Shown here in pieces: positions 26,277 to 35,218 of a stretch of 64,000 nucleotides of DNA (positions are counted from its first letter, which is position 1; each line of letters opens with the position of its first letter). Both the position numbers and the translations under genes were made by a program. The DNA lies in NCBI GenBank assembly GCA_028877215.1, contig JAPPFJ010000007.1, positions 62,001-126,000 of the forward strand. Direction: 5' to 3'. Under the pieces are notes generated by a model. That model did not search any database. It had not been told where the DNA came from and saw nothing but the letters and a program-made list of their open reading frames with translations. This DNA comes from Gemmatimonadota bacterium. GTDB taxonomy: Bacteria; Latescibacterota; UBA2968; GCA-2709665.

Positions 26277-26404
26277 CCGGCAACCTCAATTCATCGGCTA
26301 ACCGCCACCACGATTCGAGACCTTTATTCACACACCCCCGCCTGCGACGCGTGCGTCAGCCGTTTCAAATCGCCAGCGGACTAACTATAAAAGGGGATTC
26401 CGTT

Positions 26405-27586
26405 GTGCTTACCAGCCAGTACGCCGACTTCGATGCCTGCGAATATGAACGACGTCTGACCGGGCTCCGGGATCTCATGTCCCGCGACCGCCTGGACGCG
26501 GTCCTGATTACCACGGACACGAACCATCGCTACTTCACCGGACACTGGACGCATCGCTGGGGGCACAAGTTCACCTCGCTGTTCGCCCTGCTTCCGCTCG
26601 AACGCGACCCGGTACTCATCGTCCCGCCACTGGAAACGGGGATGTGCGAGGAGGACGCCTGGGTCGAAGACCTGCGCACGTATCAACCTCCCATCCGCGT
26701 ACGGGCAGGGGTCTCCCTTCTGACAGAAGTCATCCGCGAACTCGGCCCTGGCGCCCGCGTCGGCGCCGAAACAGGCGGGGTACTCTGGTCGCGAATGCCC
26801 TACGACGACTTCGGCCAGCTGAAATCCAATCTGCCAGGCGTAGAATTCACTGATGCCTCGCAGTTGCTCTGGAAGACCCGATTCACCAAGTCCAGCGCCG
26901 AGATTGAATACATCCGCCAGGCCGTCGGTATCACCAATCGGTCCTATCGCACACTCTTCGACACCGTCAGACCGGGTATGACAGAAAGAGATCTATATAG
27001 CCTGCTGTGTGTGGAGCACCTGAAACGGGGAATGGACGCGCCCGGTTCGATCACGCTGGCAGCGTGCATCCCCGGGGATGCGCGCAGCAGCAACCGAAGC
27101 CTGCGCCGACACACCGAGCGCGTGCTGACCGAAGGAGAACTCATCGCCCACGACGCCGGCGGCGTGTACCGCGGATACTGGTCGGACTACACCCGGATGT
27201 TCGGGCTGGGACGGGCTGTTCAGAAACACAAAGACGCGTACAGAACCGTCCACGAATGCCTGCAAGCGGCGGTCGGCACGATCCGGCCCGGTATTCCGAT
27301 ATCGGATCTGGTTCGCGTCTCGAACATGACATTGAAGCGGGCGGGCTACGCGGAGCAGGCGCGGCACGTCACCGGGATCGGCCATGCCATCGGACTCGAC
27401 ATTATCGAACCCCCCTTCATCGAACTCGAAGACGACACATTGCTGGAGGAAGGCATGGTTCTCACCGTCGAACCCTCTCTCTACACGGAGGGCGCCTACT
27501 TCATGCTTGAAGAGGATGTTGTTGTGACGGATAGTGGCTTCGAGATCCTCTCCGAACCCGCTCCCGAAGACCTGCCGGTACTCTAG
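26405..27586 (+). CDS. M24 family metallopeptidase (Xaa-Pro dipeptidase/creatinase-like)
   Basis: 393 residues from the GTG at 26405, preferred because AAGGGGA lies about 8 bases upstream; an upstream in-frame GTG at 26351 would add 18 residues. The creatinase N-terminal domain is followed by the pita-bread domain with ligands in HDAGGVYRGYWSDYTR (two Asp), GIGHAIGLDIIEPP (His), TVEPSLY (Glu) and EEDVVVT (Glu). It likely cleaves X-Pro peptides or a related C-N bond. The TAG stop codon at 27584-27586 coincides with the first three bases of element B1. Confidence 0.85.
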   Translation: MLTSQYADFDACEYERRLTGLRDLMSRDRLDAVLITTDTNHRYFTGHWTHRWGHKFTSLFALLPLERDPVLIVPPLETGMCEEDAWVEDLRTYQPPIRVRAGVSLLTEVIRELGPGARVGAETGGVLWSRMPYDDFGQLKSNLPGVEFTDASQLLWKTRFTKSSAEIEYIRQAVGITNRSYRTLFDTVRPGMTERDLYSLLCVEHLKRGMDAPGSITLAACIPGDARSSNRSLRRHTERVLTEGELIAHDAGGVYRGYWSDYTRMFGLGRAVQKHKDAYRTVHECLQAAVGTIRPGIPISDLVRVSNMTLKRAGYAEQARHVTGIGHAIGLDIIEPPFIELEDDTLLEEGMVLTVEPSLYTEGAYFMLEEDVVVTDSGFEILSEPAPEDLPVL

Positions 27587-27750
27587 TGTCCTGTCCCAAA
27601 AATTCCTCACCATTCAACCGACGATTCATCCCGTCTCGCTACGTTCCCCTCGCTCGCCGACCTTACGCAGGTCGCCTGCGTTCCGGCGCCTTGCGAGCCG
27701 GGCGACTCGACGGTCGAATTCAGGCAACTAATTTCCGGGACAGAACACTA
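27584..27750. mobile_element. Family B short inverted-repeat element, copy B1 (MITE-like)
   Basis: 167 bp bounded by TAGTGTCCTGTCCC and its partner TAGTGTTCTGTCCC in inverted orientation. The interior holds a second self-complementary region (CCCGTCTCGC pairing with GCGAG-CGGG). Same length and sequence as B2 at 32958. The outermost TA could be a TA target duplication. Its first bases supply the stop codon of the M24 peptidase gene. Confidence 0.75.
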
Positions 27751-27809
27751 ACCCCTCCCGGATGCCCTCGTCACACGCTTCCGAACCGGCACCGCAGGAG
27801 CTCCATTCG

Positions 27810-27837
27810 AAAAAGGGACGCGCGGCGCCCCTTTTTT
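27810..27837. terminator. Bidirectional rho-independent terminator
   Basis: AAAAAGGG/CCCTTTTT arms with an inner CGC/GCG stem and one A-C mismatch. A-run and T-run on opposite sides let it serve both the M24 peptidase gene (plus) and the convergent DUF1015 gene (minus). Confidence 0.65.
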
Positions 27838-27869
27838 CCGTGTGATTTTCCGTTGGTGCGTGGCAGTCT

Positions 27870-29201
27870 TTAGAACGAGCGCAGATCCTGTATCACCAGT
27901 CCTGAGTATACCTTGGGATAGAAAAACGTGGATTTGGGAGGCATTCGCTCACCGGCCAGCACAACGTCGCGCAACTGTTCCATACCGACCGGATTGAGGA
28001 AGAAGCCCGCCCGATCGGGCGCCGCCTTCACCAGGTCCAGCACTTCCCGCTCGACCTTGACGAACTTCACCTTTTCGCCCGCAGCCAGCGTCTCCTGGTC
28101 CAGTTCCAGCACCCTGCCCAGTATCAGTTGCAGCAAGCCCGTGTCCAGCCTTCGCCAGGCCTCCGAGTGATTTCCGCCGTCCAGATCGGAAGCCCGAACG
28201 CCGCGCTTCAATTTCAGAAAGTGAACGTCGGAACACGCTCCGTGGCAGAATCCGAATACGGCCCCACGCCCGGCGCGCCGTTTCAACTCTTGCAATACCC
28301 ATTGCGTATTCCGGAGGGGCAACCGTTCCACGTCGCACAGTTCCGCAATTCCCCTGATGAGTCTTTCGACCCCGTCCGCTCCCAGATCCACGACCACACG
28401 GTGAATCGCATTGATGGCCATCCCTTCCGTGTCGTCCATATTCACCAGCGTCTGCATCCGGTACCCGTAGGGCTTTCCCTGCCAATCCTCGTTATCGGCC
28501 GCTGCGCATTCGTCCCTGTAGACCACCGCGGTTTCGTATCGATGATGTCCGTCGGCTATGAAAAACGGCATGTCATTCAGCACATTGGCAACGCCGCAAA
28601 TCACGGCCTGATCGGTTATCCGCCAGAAGCTGTGTCCGACGCCATCTTCCCCCCGGAACGTGAAAAGCGGGGCGTCATCCAGGACCGGCGCCAGGATTTC
28701 CCGCACCTGTCCGGTGGGGTCGGAGTATAACGAAAAGATCTGTCCGAAAGCCGCCCGGGTGTGCCGCATGAGCGCCAGCCGGTCGGCCTTGGGTCCCGGC
28801 ATGGTGTTCTCATGAGGCAGAATCGCGCCCTTCCCCAACGCGTCCGCGCGCACCAGCGCGACAATCCCCAGCCTGGTCTTCTTTTGTTTCCCGTCGGGAG
28901 TACTGACGTCGAAATCCTGTGCGTAAAGATAAATCCCGTCGTCCCGGTCCCTGACGAGCACGCCCTGTTCGAGCCAGTTCCGATATGCATCCGCGGCGCG
29001 GGTGTAACGGTTCTCATCGATCGAATCGCCTTCATTCCCGATGCCCTGGATAATTCGCACGATGTTGTTCGGATGTGCGTCGTACAATGCACGTTGCATC
29101 GACCCGTCGATTACATCATACGGGGGCGCGACGACATCGCCAATGTCGCCTATCCTGTCAATCGCGTACCGGATTCCGCGAAATGCCCTGATCTCCGCCA
29201 T
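27870..29201 (-). CDS. DUF1015 family protein
   Basis: 443 residues matching DUF1015 across its length: FRGIRYAIDRIGDIGDVVAPPYDVI at the start (family block, split here by a short insertion), LPHENTMPGPKADRL in the middle and the hallmark FFIADGHHRYETA. The family is widespread, cytosolic and biochemically poorly characterised; neighbours in other genomes often include serine-biosynthesis genes. Here the gene lies 31 bases downstream of a D-2-hydroxyacid dehydrogenase, which fits that association. Confidence 0.85.
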   Translation of the reverse strand: MAEIRAFRGIRYAIDRIGDIGDVVAPPYDVIDGSMQRALYDAHPNNIVRIIQGIGNEGDSIDENRYTRAADAYRNWLEQGVLVRDRDDGIYLYAQDFDVSTPDGKQKKTRLGIVALVRADALGKGAILPHENTMPGPKADRLALMRHTRAAFGQIFSLYSDPTGQVREILAPVLDDAPLFTFRGEDGVGHSFWRITDQAVICGVANVLNDMPFFIADGHHRYETAVVYRDECAAADNEDWQGKPYGYRMQTLVNMDDTEGMAINAIHRVVVDLGADGVERLIRGIAELCDVERLPLRNTQWVLQELKRRAGRGAVFGFCHGACSDVHFLKLKRGVRASDLDGGNHSEAWRRLDTGLLQLILGRVLELDQETLAAGEKVKFVKVEREVLDLVKAAPDRAGFFLNPVGMEQLRDVVLAGERMPPKSTFFYPKVYSGLVIQDLRSF

Positions 29202-29232
29202 GATCGATCTCTCCGATAATTCCGTGTACAGG

Positions 29233-30195
29233 TCACTCGACGCGCCTTCCCAGCGCGGGGTATCCCAGATTCCGGTCCGTCTCGTTCAACAACGGCTCCC
29301 CGGCCACAAACCGCCGCAGATTCTCACAGAAAAAGTCAACCGTACGTTGCGGACGGTAGCTGGAGACGCCGGCCGAGTGGGTCGTGATGATCACGTTCTC
29401 CATCTCCCATAGCGGGCTGGTGTCCGGCAATGGTTCCGTTTCGAAGACGTCCAGCCCGGCGCCGGCGATTTCGGCTGACATGAGTGCGTCGACCAGCGCC
29501 GTTTCGTCAACAATCGGACCCCGCGCCGTGTTGACCAGGAACGCCGATTCCTTCATCAACTGGAACGCACCTGCATTGATCAGCCTCTCCGTCTCAGGCG
29601 TGTAAGGACAAGCGATAAACACCACGTCAGACGCTGCCAGCAGATCATCCAGCCGGTCCGGTCCCCACAATGCCTCGACGTGGTCCGGCCTCTCCGTCTG
29701 CTGTACGTCCACCGCAAGGACCCGCATATCGAATCCCCTGGCCAGAGATGCGTACCGCCGCCCGATTCCGCCGAACCCGACAATCCCCGCCGTGGCCCCG
29801 TAGAGATCCTGAATTGGCGCACCCTTCCATTTGCACGCTAGCTGGTTCCTTATGTAAACGTGCAGTCCGCGGAACAGCGCCGCCGTCAGCGCCCAGGCGT
29901 GTTCCGCCACCTGCAGCGCATGCAGCCCGCTGGCGTTGCTCAATCTGAACTGTCCCTCCCGAACGCCCGGGATGTTCATCAACATATCCATGCCGGCGCT
30001 GGTCGTTTGAATCCACCTGACCTGCGTTGCTGCGGCAATGATTTCCTCATTATACATCCCGAAAATCACGTCCGCATCCCCGACCACCGCGGGCGCTACA
30101 TCCATCGAAGCCGTCACCACCTCCGCCCCAGGCACGGTTCGGCGAACCTGTTCACATAATGCGTCGCTGACAGGCGGACAAAGCACAATCTTCAT
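29233..30195 (-). CDS. D-isomer specific 2-hydroxyacid dehydrogenase
   Basis: 320 residues. NAD-binding GFGGIGRRYASLARG is followed by the catalytic Arg in NTARGPIVDE, Glu in DVFETEPLP and His in TTHSAGVSSYR. This is the full set for the phosphoglycerate/glycerate/hydroxypyruvate reductase family. It probably interconverts a 2-oxo acid and D-2-hydroxy acid. It is transcribed with DUF1015 and divergently from the MFS transporter. Whether it is a true SerA cannot be decided; it lacks an ACT domain. Confidence 0.85.
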   Translation of the reverse strand: MKIVLCPPVSDALCEQVRRTVPGAEVVTASMDVAPAVVGDADVIFGMYNEEIIAAATQVRWIQTTSAGMDMLMNIPGVREGQFRLSNASGLHALQVAEHAWALTAALFRGLHVYIRNQLACKWKGAPIQDLYGATAGIVGFGGIGRRYASLARGFDMRVLAVDVQQTERPDHVEALWGPDRLDDLLAASDVVFIACPYTPETERLINAGAFQLMKESAFLVNTARGPIVDETALVDALMSAEIAGAGLDVFETEPLPDTSPLWEMENVIITTHSAGVSSYRPQRTVDFFCENLRRFVAGEPLLNETDRNLGYPALGRRVE

Positions 30196-30266
30196 GGTTA
30201 ATCCTGCCTTTCCCAGGATGTACGCGGCGTGTCGAACTGTCCCGTACGTTTAATCCGATGCGCTCC

Positions 30267-30295
30267 TTGACAAAACCCCAACAGCTGTTTAACAT
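30267..30295 (+). promoter_or_regulatory. Probable promoter of the MFS transporter gene
   Basis: TTGACA at 30267-30272, a 17-base spacer and TAACAT at 30290-30295, 36 bases before the ATG at 30332. Consensus -35, four of six matches in the -10. Confidence 0.5.
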
Positions 30296-30331
30296 ACCGT
30301 CTTCCAAGCCCCGTATACCCCCTCGATCCCA

Positions 30332-31555
30332 ATGACAATACACGCTCGCAATCCGCTTGTCCTGCCCGTTTACGTCCCGTCGCTGATCCTGATGTTCGGC
30401 AACGGTATGCTTATCCCCATCCTTCCGTTATACGCAAAGACTTTCGGCGTGTCGTACGGTCTTGTGGGCGTCGTGCTTGCCGCAGAAGGCGTGGGCAGGT
30501 TGATCGGCGCGTTGCCGACTGGTATCCTGATCGGTAAAGTCGGGCGGAAACCCGCAATGATTCTTGGTGTGAGCAGCGTTGCCGTCTCAACCCTGATGCT
30601 GTTCTGGGCGCGCGACATTTACGAGGTCATGTTCTACCGGCTTGCCGCCGGCTTTGGCGGTTCACTCTGGAACATCGCCTGCCACGCCTATCTCGCTGAC
30701 GCTACGGCCGTGTTTCATCGAGGTCGGGCGCTGTCGATCTTCGGCGGCATTCACCGGATCGGCAGCTTCGCCGGACCCGCAGCCGGTGGTGCCCTTGGCA
30801 CCTACTACGGCCTGGAATCGCCATTTCTGGTATTTGCCGGCCTGGCGTCCATGGTGGTTATCGTTGCCACGATAACATTCGGAACCGAGACCTCTCCCGC
30901 GGCAACTACCGTGGGTGCTGGTCACATCAAACGGTTGCTGCGCATTTTCAGATCACATTTCCGGGAGCTTGCCACCGCGGGATCAGGACAACTCTTCGCC
31001 CAGACCATCCGGGCCGGGCGCCCCGTTGTCGTGCCCCTTTACGCCGCCGACGTGATTGGCCTGGACGTTCAGGCCATCGGATGGATCATCACGATTTCCG
31101 CGCTGGTTGACATGTCGCTCTTCTATCCCGCCGGTCACATAATGGACCGCTTCGGCAGAAAATTCGCCATGGTACCCTGCTTCCTGACCCAGGCAATCGC
31201 AATGGCGGCTATTCCTCTTACCCACAGCTTTACGGAACTGCTTCTGGCTACAGCGCTCCTGGGTCTGGGCAACGGTATCGGCTCCGGCACCATGATGACA
31301 CTTGGCGCGGACCTTGCGCCGAGGGACTCGATGGGTGAATTCCTGGGTGCATGGCGCCTTGTAGGCGACGCGGGCTATGTGGGCGCGCCCCTCGCGGTTG
31401 GCGGCATCGCCGATTTGCTCGGACTCTCCCCCGCCACGTTCGCAATCGCAGGTTTCGGCCTCCTTGCCGCCGGCACCTTCGCGTTCCTGGTACCGGAAAC
31501 CCTCACGGACGATGCACCTCCAGACCGGCCTCCGCGTGGCGGGCAGCACGCATGA
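30332..31555 (+). CDS. Major facilitator superfamily (MFS) transporter
   Basis: 407 residues with about twelve hydrophobic helices. The inter-helix loops IGKVGRKPAM (first half) and DRFGRKFAMV (second half) are the classical MFS motif A. AGFGGSLWNIACHAYLAD and SIFGGIHRIGSFAGPAAGG are glycine-rich helices as in drug or sugar-phosphate exporters. Inner-membrane; substrate unknown. It has its own promoter, and its stop codon is followed about 70 bases later by element C1. Confidence 0.85.
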   Translation: MTIHARNPLVLPVYVPSLILMFGNGMLIPILPLYAKTFGVSYGLVGVVLAAEGVGRLIGALPTGILIGKVGRKPAMILGVSSVAVSTLMLFWARDIYEVMFYRLAAGFGGSLWNIACHAYLADATAVFHRGRALSIFGGIHRIGSFAGPAAGGALGTYYGLESPFLVFAGLASMVVIVATITFGTETSPAATTVGAGHIKRLLRIFRSHFRELATAGSGQLFAQTIRAGRPVVVPLYAADVIGLDVQAIGWIITISALVDMSLFYPAGHIMDRFGRKFAMVPCFLTQAIAMAAIPLTHSFTELLLATALLGLGNGIGSGTMMTLGADLAPRDSMGEFLGAWRLVGDAGYVGAPLAVGGIADLLGLSPATFAIAGFGLLAAGTFAFLVPETLTDDAPPDRPPRGGQHA

Positions 31556-31627
31556 ACCGACTCGCGAAAAAAACCCGCGCCCCCGAGGCGCAGGTCCATA
31601 GGAACGGCTCCGAACGCGCGGCGGCGG

Positions 31628-31826
31628 GGACTAACCTTGATTCGTAAGTCTTCGGGGACGTTAATTCGAATATATGCTTGTAAATAAAGGCGATTAAAAG
31701 GCGGATTACCAGGATACACCAGGTCACTGGACGTGAAGTAAAAAAACACCTGTCTATACGTCGATAACGCCCCGTTTCGGAGGGTTTTATCGCGTCGCCG
31801 CGTTGCTGTTTTTTGCGGATTGAGGC
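31628..31826. mobile_element. Family C dispersed element, copy C1
   Basis: About 199 bp, around nine-tenths identical to C2 at 37114. Ends are imperfect inverted repeats (CTAACCTTGATTCG against TTAGCCTCAATCCG, roughly 9 of 14). Open frames in it are identical-frame shadows in both copies, and no ribosome-binding site is visible, so it is treated as non-coding. It occupies most of the 404-base gap before the small membrane protein gene. Confidence 0.6.
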
Positions 31827-31959
31827 CAATGAATCGCAGGTTCCGTTCGGCTTGCGGGCGGCAGCCTGAGAGCTGAATCAATTGACAACGACCGTGTCGT
31901 CCGTTAGATTTCCCGTGACAGACGCCCACGACCCCGGACGCGAAAGAGAGGCGGATCCG

Positions 31960-32160
31960 ATGACCAGAGAACGTATCATGGCGGGCATCTGCCTGCTGAT
32001 CACCCTGGGACTGATGTGGTTTGTGGATCATCCCGACAAGGTCGCCGGTACCGTTATCCTGGGTATCGTCTTCTGCATCTTTCTTCTTGTCGCTCGCCTG
32101 AAAGGAAGGAGCGGCTCGAAGATGACCCGGATGACACGAAAACCGCCGGATCGAGAATAA
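31960..32160 (+). CDS. Small membrane protein of unknown function
   Basis: 66 residues from the ATG at 31960, preceded by GAGAGG about 9 bases upstream. Two adjacent hydrophobic segments (IMAGICLLITLGLMWF and VILGIVFCIFLLVA) are separated by DHPDKVAG, with a basic C-terminal tail. It resembles short two-helix inner-membrane proteins of no known function. It directly precedes the glycosyltransferase gene (36-base gap), so the two may be an operon in which the small protein assists the transferase. Confidence 0.55.
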   Translation: MTRERIMAGICLLITLGLMWFVDHPDKVAGTVILGIVFCIFLLVARLKGRSGSKMTRMTRKPPDRE

Positions 32161-32195
32161 ACGCGATTTACCCCACCCCCACAGATGTCCCCGCC

Positions 32196-32894
32196 ATGCG
32201 CACCCCACCCAGGATCTCGGTGATCATCCCGGTTTTCAACGAGCAGAAAGCCATTCAGAATGTACTGTCCGATATTCCGGACCATCTCGACGCCGACGTG
32301 GTGGTGGTGGATAACGGCTCCACCGACCGAACGGTCGAGCTGGCCAGGCAGATGGGGGCCCGTATCGTTCACGAACATCGAAGAGGATACGGGTGGGCCT
32401 GCCTGGCGGGCATCGCCGCCCTGCATAAACCCGATATTGTGGTATTCCTGGACGGCGATTACAGTGACTATCCCGATGAAATGACGGGCCTGGTAAAGCC
32501 GATCGTCGAGGGTCGCGCGGACCTCGTGATCGGCTCGCGCATACTCGGCAACCGGGAGGCCGGCGCACTGCTTCCGCAAGCCCGCTTCGGCAACTGGCTG
32601 GCCACCTGGCTCATCCGACGGCTGTTTGAGGCATGCTTCACCGACCTCGGGCCATTCCGCGCCATAACTTATCCGGCGCTGCTACAGCTCGAAATGCAGG
32701 ACAGGACTTTCGGTTGGACCGTGGAGATGCAGGTGAAGGCTGCCGGGTTGAAATTGCGGTTCCTCGAAGTCCCGGTAAGTTATCGCCGTCGTATCGGCGT
32801 TTCCAAGATCACAGGAACCGTCGGCGGCACGATCCGGGCTGGCTGGAAGATTCTCTACACGATCTTCAGATACAAACTGAGAAAAATGCCGTGA
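32196..32894 (+). CDS. Family 2 glycosyltransferase (polyprenyl-phosphate mannosyl/glucosyltransferase-like)
   Basis: 232 residues from the ATG at 32196; the longer open frame upstream overlaps the small membrane protein gene in another frame. GT2 signatures are ISVIIPVFNEQKAI, VVVDNGSTDRT, the nucleotide-sugar/metal motif FLDGDYSDYP and GSRILGNREAG. Size and pattern resemble DPM1-type enzymes that load sugars onto polyprenyl phosphate for cell-envelope glycans. No strong ribosome-binding site is visible, so it may be translationally coupled to the preceding small gene. Confidence 0.8.
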   Translation: MRTPPRISVIIPVFNEQKAIQNVLSDIPDHLDADVVVVDNGSTDRTVELARQMGARIVHEHRRGYGWACLAGIAALHKPDIVVFLDGDYSDYPDEMTGLVKPIVEGRADLVIGSRILGNREAGALLPQARFGNWLATWLIRRLFEACFTDLGPFRAITYPALLQLEMQDRTFGWTVEMQVKAAGLKLRFLEVPVSYRRRIGVSKITGTVGGTIRAGWKILYTIFRYKLRKMP

Positions 32895-32920
32895 CTCAGG
32901 CTGTTCGGCCCGTGTTAAAA

Positions 32921-32956
32921 CGGCCTCGCCTGCGGAGCGACGTTATCAACGGACTG
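32921..32956. repeat. Family A element, terminal fragment A6
   Basis: 36 bp identical in layout to the outer end of family A, finishing TATCAACGGACTG. The rest of the element is absent; four bases later B2 begins. It is probably a remnant cut down by deletion or by the arrival of B2. Confidence 0.6.
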
Positions 32957-32957
32957 C

Positions 32958-33124
32958 TTGTGTCCTGTCCCAAAAATTCCTCACCATTCGACCGCCGATT
33001 CATCCCGTCTCGCTACGTTCCCCTCGCTCGCCGACCATACGCAGGTCGCCTGCGCTCAGACACCTTGCGAGACGGGCGACTCCTCGGTCGAATTCAGGCA
33101 ACTTATTTCCGGGACAGAACACTA
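32958..33124. mobile_element. Family B short inverted-repeat element, copy B2
   Basis: 167 bp, same length as B1, with ends TGTCCTGTCCC and GGGACAGAACACTA. Interior hairpin arms CCCGTCTCGC and GCGAGACGGG are perfectly complementary in this copy. Its last three bases (CTA on plus) are the TAG stop codon of zapA. Confidence 0.75.
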
Positions 33125-33433
33125 GGCGCCGCCATCCTCTTCGTCCAGTAACATTGTCAGACGCGCCGCAATCTCCTCGGCCTGCCGGCCCGCCGCTTCG
33201 CGTCCCGACCGAAACTTCAGCAGCCTGTCGGCGATATCCAATGCCGCGATTATAGCTATTTTCGTGGGTTCGGCCAGCTTCTGCTGAGATGCGATCTCCT
33301 TCATACGCCGATCGACAAGGTCTGCAACCCGTTGGGTATATTCAGACGACTCGCGACTCTGAACGGGGTATTGACGCCCGTAGATCGTTACAAATGTGGT
33401 CTCACCGCGGTTAAGGCCGTCTGTCAGTATCAT
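33122..33433 (-). CDS. zapA: Cell division protein ZapA
   Basis: 103 residues. VTIYGRQYPVQSRESSEY and ADLVDRRMKEIASQ match the ZapA globular head; IAIIAALDIADRLL plus the following Arg/Glu-rich stretch forms the coiled coil. ZapA tetramers cross-link FtsZ filaments at the division ring. Start supported by GAGGAGG just upstream. The C-terminus (LLDEEDGGA) ends at a TAG contributed by element B2, so the natural terminus may have been a little different before that insertion. Confidence 0.8.
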   Translation of the reverse strand: MILTDGLNRGETTFVTIYGRQYPVQSRESSEYTQRVADLVDRRMKEIASQQKLAEPTKIAIIAALDIADRLLKFRSGREAAGRQAEEIAARLTMLLDEEDGGA

Positions 33434-33520
33434 TCTGCCTCCTCAACTGTCAGGGGCACGGCGGCGCCATCCGGTCACAATGGGAATCCCAACATACGAT
33501 CTGTACCGGCGGCGCCGAAG

Positions 33521-33787
33521 TCAGATCTTGTCCGCGCCTTCGAGCGGATCCACACGTACCACGCCGTCGGTCGCCGGCACCATGACTTCAACAACCCATC
33601 CGTCCACGTCCTTGCCCATTACCCGAATCCGTTTGGGGATACGTCGCATTACCGTCGCCTCTTTGGAAACCCTGGCCAACGCGTGGTATTTTTCGTCGTC
33701 CATACAGAAATACCGCTGGATTCGTCCCTCGGGCTTTCCGCCGAGTTGTGAGCTGATGCGGGTCTGGTCCTCCGATGACTCGGTCAT
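33521..33787 (-). CDS. Small conserved-looking protein of unknown function
   Basis: 88 residues, charged, no signal or membrane segment. It contains a Cys-Met pair (FCMDDEKYHALARVS) and a basic beta-like stretch (RRIPKRIRVMGKDVDGW). It lies 15 bases after nadD and before zapA in the same direction, which makes it a plausible member of that operon. I do not recognise a family. Confidence 0.5.
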   Translation of the reverse strand: MTESSEDQTRISSQLGGKPEGRIQRYFCMDDEKYHALARVSKEATVMRRIPKRIRVMGKDVDGWVVEVMVPATDGVVRVDPLEGADKI

Positions 33788-33802
33788 TGCTTGCTCGCTT
33801 TG

Positions 33803-34390
33803 CTATCGGTAAAGGCGGTGCGTTTCGATAAATCGAGCGACGTTTTCCGGTACCCAGTACCGAATGGGCAAACCCGTACGAATACGCGAACGGATCTGTG
33901 TAGAAGAGATCTCGAGCAGCGGGGAATCCAGATAACACATTCTTTCGGCTATTCGCTCGTCTACTTCGTCGCGCGGAAATCCCGGCCGGCCCATTACCGT
34001 TACGCGGGCCAGGTCCACCACACCCTGGGGATCGCACCACGTTGGCATTTCCAACGCACTGTCCGCGCCAATGATCAAATAAAATTCAGGCCCGGACCCC
34101 AGTTTACCGCGGAGCCGCCTGAGTGTCTCGACGGTATAAGACTTGCCGGTTCGCTCCATTTCTATCCGGCACAGTTCAAACCGGGGATGTCTGTCCACGG
34201 CGAGGGCCACCATTCTTGCGCGCGCTTCCGCCGGCGCCACGTCGGCAACTCTCTTGTGGGGAGGGTCCGCCGAAGGAACGAACAGAACCCGATCCAGACG
34301 ACACGTTGCCAACGCCTCCTGCGCGATGATCAGATGGCCGACATGAATCGGATCGAACGTGCCGCCGAGAATGCCGATCCTGCCCCCCAT
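33803..34390 (-). CDS. nadD: Nicotinate-nucleotide adenylyltransferase
   Basis: 195 residues, typical for NadD. GILGGTFDPIHVGHL near the N-terminus is the nucleotidylyltransferase (T/H)xGH site, PSADPPHKR binds the substrate phosphate, and LEISSTQIRSRI is the second conserved ATP motif (ISSTxIR). It adenylates nicotinate mononucleotide to deamido-NAD in NAD biosynthesis. It lies six bases downstream of bamD in the same direction. Confidence 0.92.
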   Translation of the reverse strand: MGGRIGILGGTFDPIHVGHLIIAQEALATCRLDRVLFVPSADPPHKRVADVAPAEARARMVALAVDRHPRFELCRIEMERTGKSYTVETLRRLRGKLGSGPEFYLIIGADSALEMPTWCDPQGVVDLARVTVMGRPGFPRDEVDERIAERMCYLDSPLLEISSTQIRSRIRTGLPIRYWVPENVARFIETHRLYR

Positions 34391-34396
34391 ACCGCC

Positions 34397-35218
34397 TCAC
34401 CTGGAATTTGCGGCGCTGGAGCCGTCAGCCTTCCCCGCGGGCTTCCGAAGTTCGCCTTTCTGCTCGGCCCGGGTTTTCTCAATCCGGCGGATCTCATCCG
34501 CAATGTCCTGTTTGAGTTCATCCTGAACGCCATCGTCGGCCAGGAGCCTCAATATTTCGAGCGCTTCGTCCAGCGCCCCCAGGCGATGTTTCGTCCGGGC
34601 CAGAAGAAAGCGCGCTCTCGACGCGAGCACGGTATCGTCGAATTCCTTCAGGACAATCTCGCAATAGCGCCCGGCGGATTCATACATATCCCACTGAATG
34701 TAGTTCTCGGCGACCATGAGTTTCTTCCGCGCCAACTTCGTTCGCAGTTCCCGGATTCTGTCACGGGTGCCCGGTACGAGATCGCTGTCTGGAAAATCCT
34801 CGATAAACCGTTCAAACTCCCTGATGGCCTTATGGGTCTCGTCCTGGTCGTGGTGGATTCCCCGAGACTGCCGGTAATAACACACACCGATCTGATATCG
34901 CGCCTGATCGACAAACGGACTGGTGGGAAACTCATTCAGAAGACGCTCGAATTCAAATACGGCGGTTACGTAGTCCCTGTCGCACAGATACGCAAAGCCC
35001 AGCTTGTACTGGGCGCGATCGACCAGATGGGACCCGGGAAAATCCGAAAGCAGATTGCGGAGCAGCTTCTGAGCCTCCCAGCAGTCCTTCTTCTCCAGCG
35101 CCTCATTCGCTTTTTCCAGATAGAGGTCCGCGGTGGGGTGGCGATATCTGTTCTGCGCGCATCCCGCCATTGCCAGCAGGCCAAGAGAACACAGGACAAT
35201 CTTACTCCGCTTCAACAT
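34397..35218 (-). CDS. bamD: Outer membrane assembly lipoprotein BamD/YfiO-like
   Basis: 273 residues from the ATG at 35218, preferred over the longer frame because AGGGG precedes it and a lipoprotein signal follows immediately (SLGLLAMAGC, lipobox Cys at about 20). Tetratricopeptide-like repeats follow: YLEKANEALEKKDCWEAQKLL, QYKLGFAYLCDRDYVTAVFEF and QIGVCYYRQSRGI. It would be an outer-membrane lipoprotein of the BAM complex that inserts beta-barrel proteins, and it is the best marker here of a diderm cell. The Ser/Ala-rich tail is not conserved. Confidence 0.82.
   Translation of the reverse strand: MLKRSKIVLCSLGLLAMAGCAQNRYRHPTADLYLEKANEALEKKDCWEAQKLLRNLLSDFPGSHLVDRAQYKLGFAYLCDRDYVTAVFEFERLLNEFPTSPFVDQARYQIGVCYYRQSRGIHHDQDETHKAIREFERFIEDFPDSDLVPGTRDRIRELRTKLARKKLMVAENYIQWDMYESAGRYCEIVLKEFDDTVLASRARFLLARTKHRLGALDEALEILRLLADDGVQDELKQDIADEIRRIEKTRAEQKGELRKPAGKADGSSAANSR

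Noticed and set aside
31560..31595. Hairpin CGCGCC-GGCGC after the MFS gene as its terminator
   Set aside because: The A-run lies before the stem on the plus strand, so it would only work for minus-strand transcription, and no minus gene ends there.
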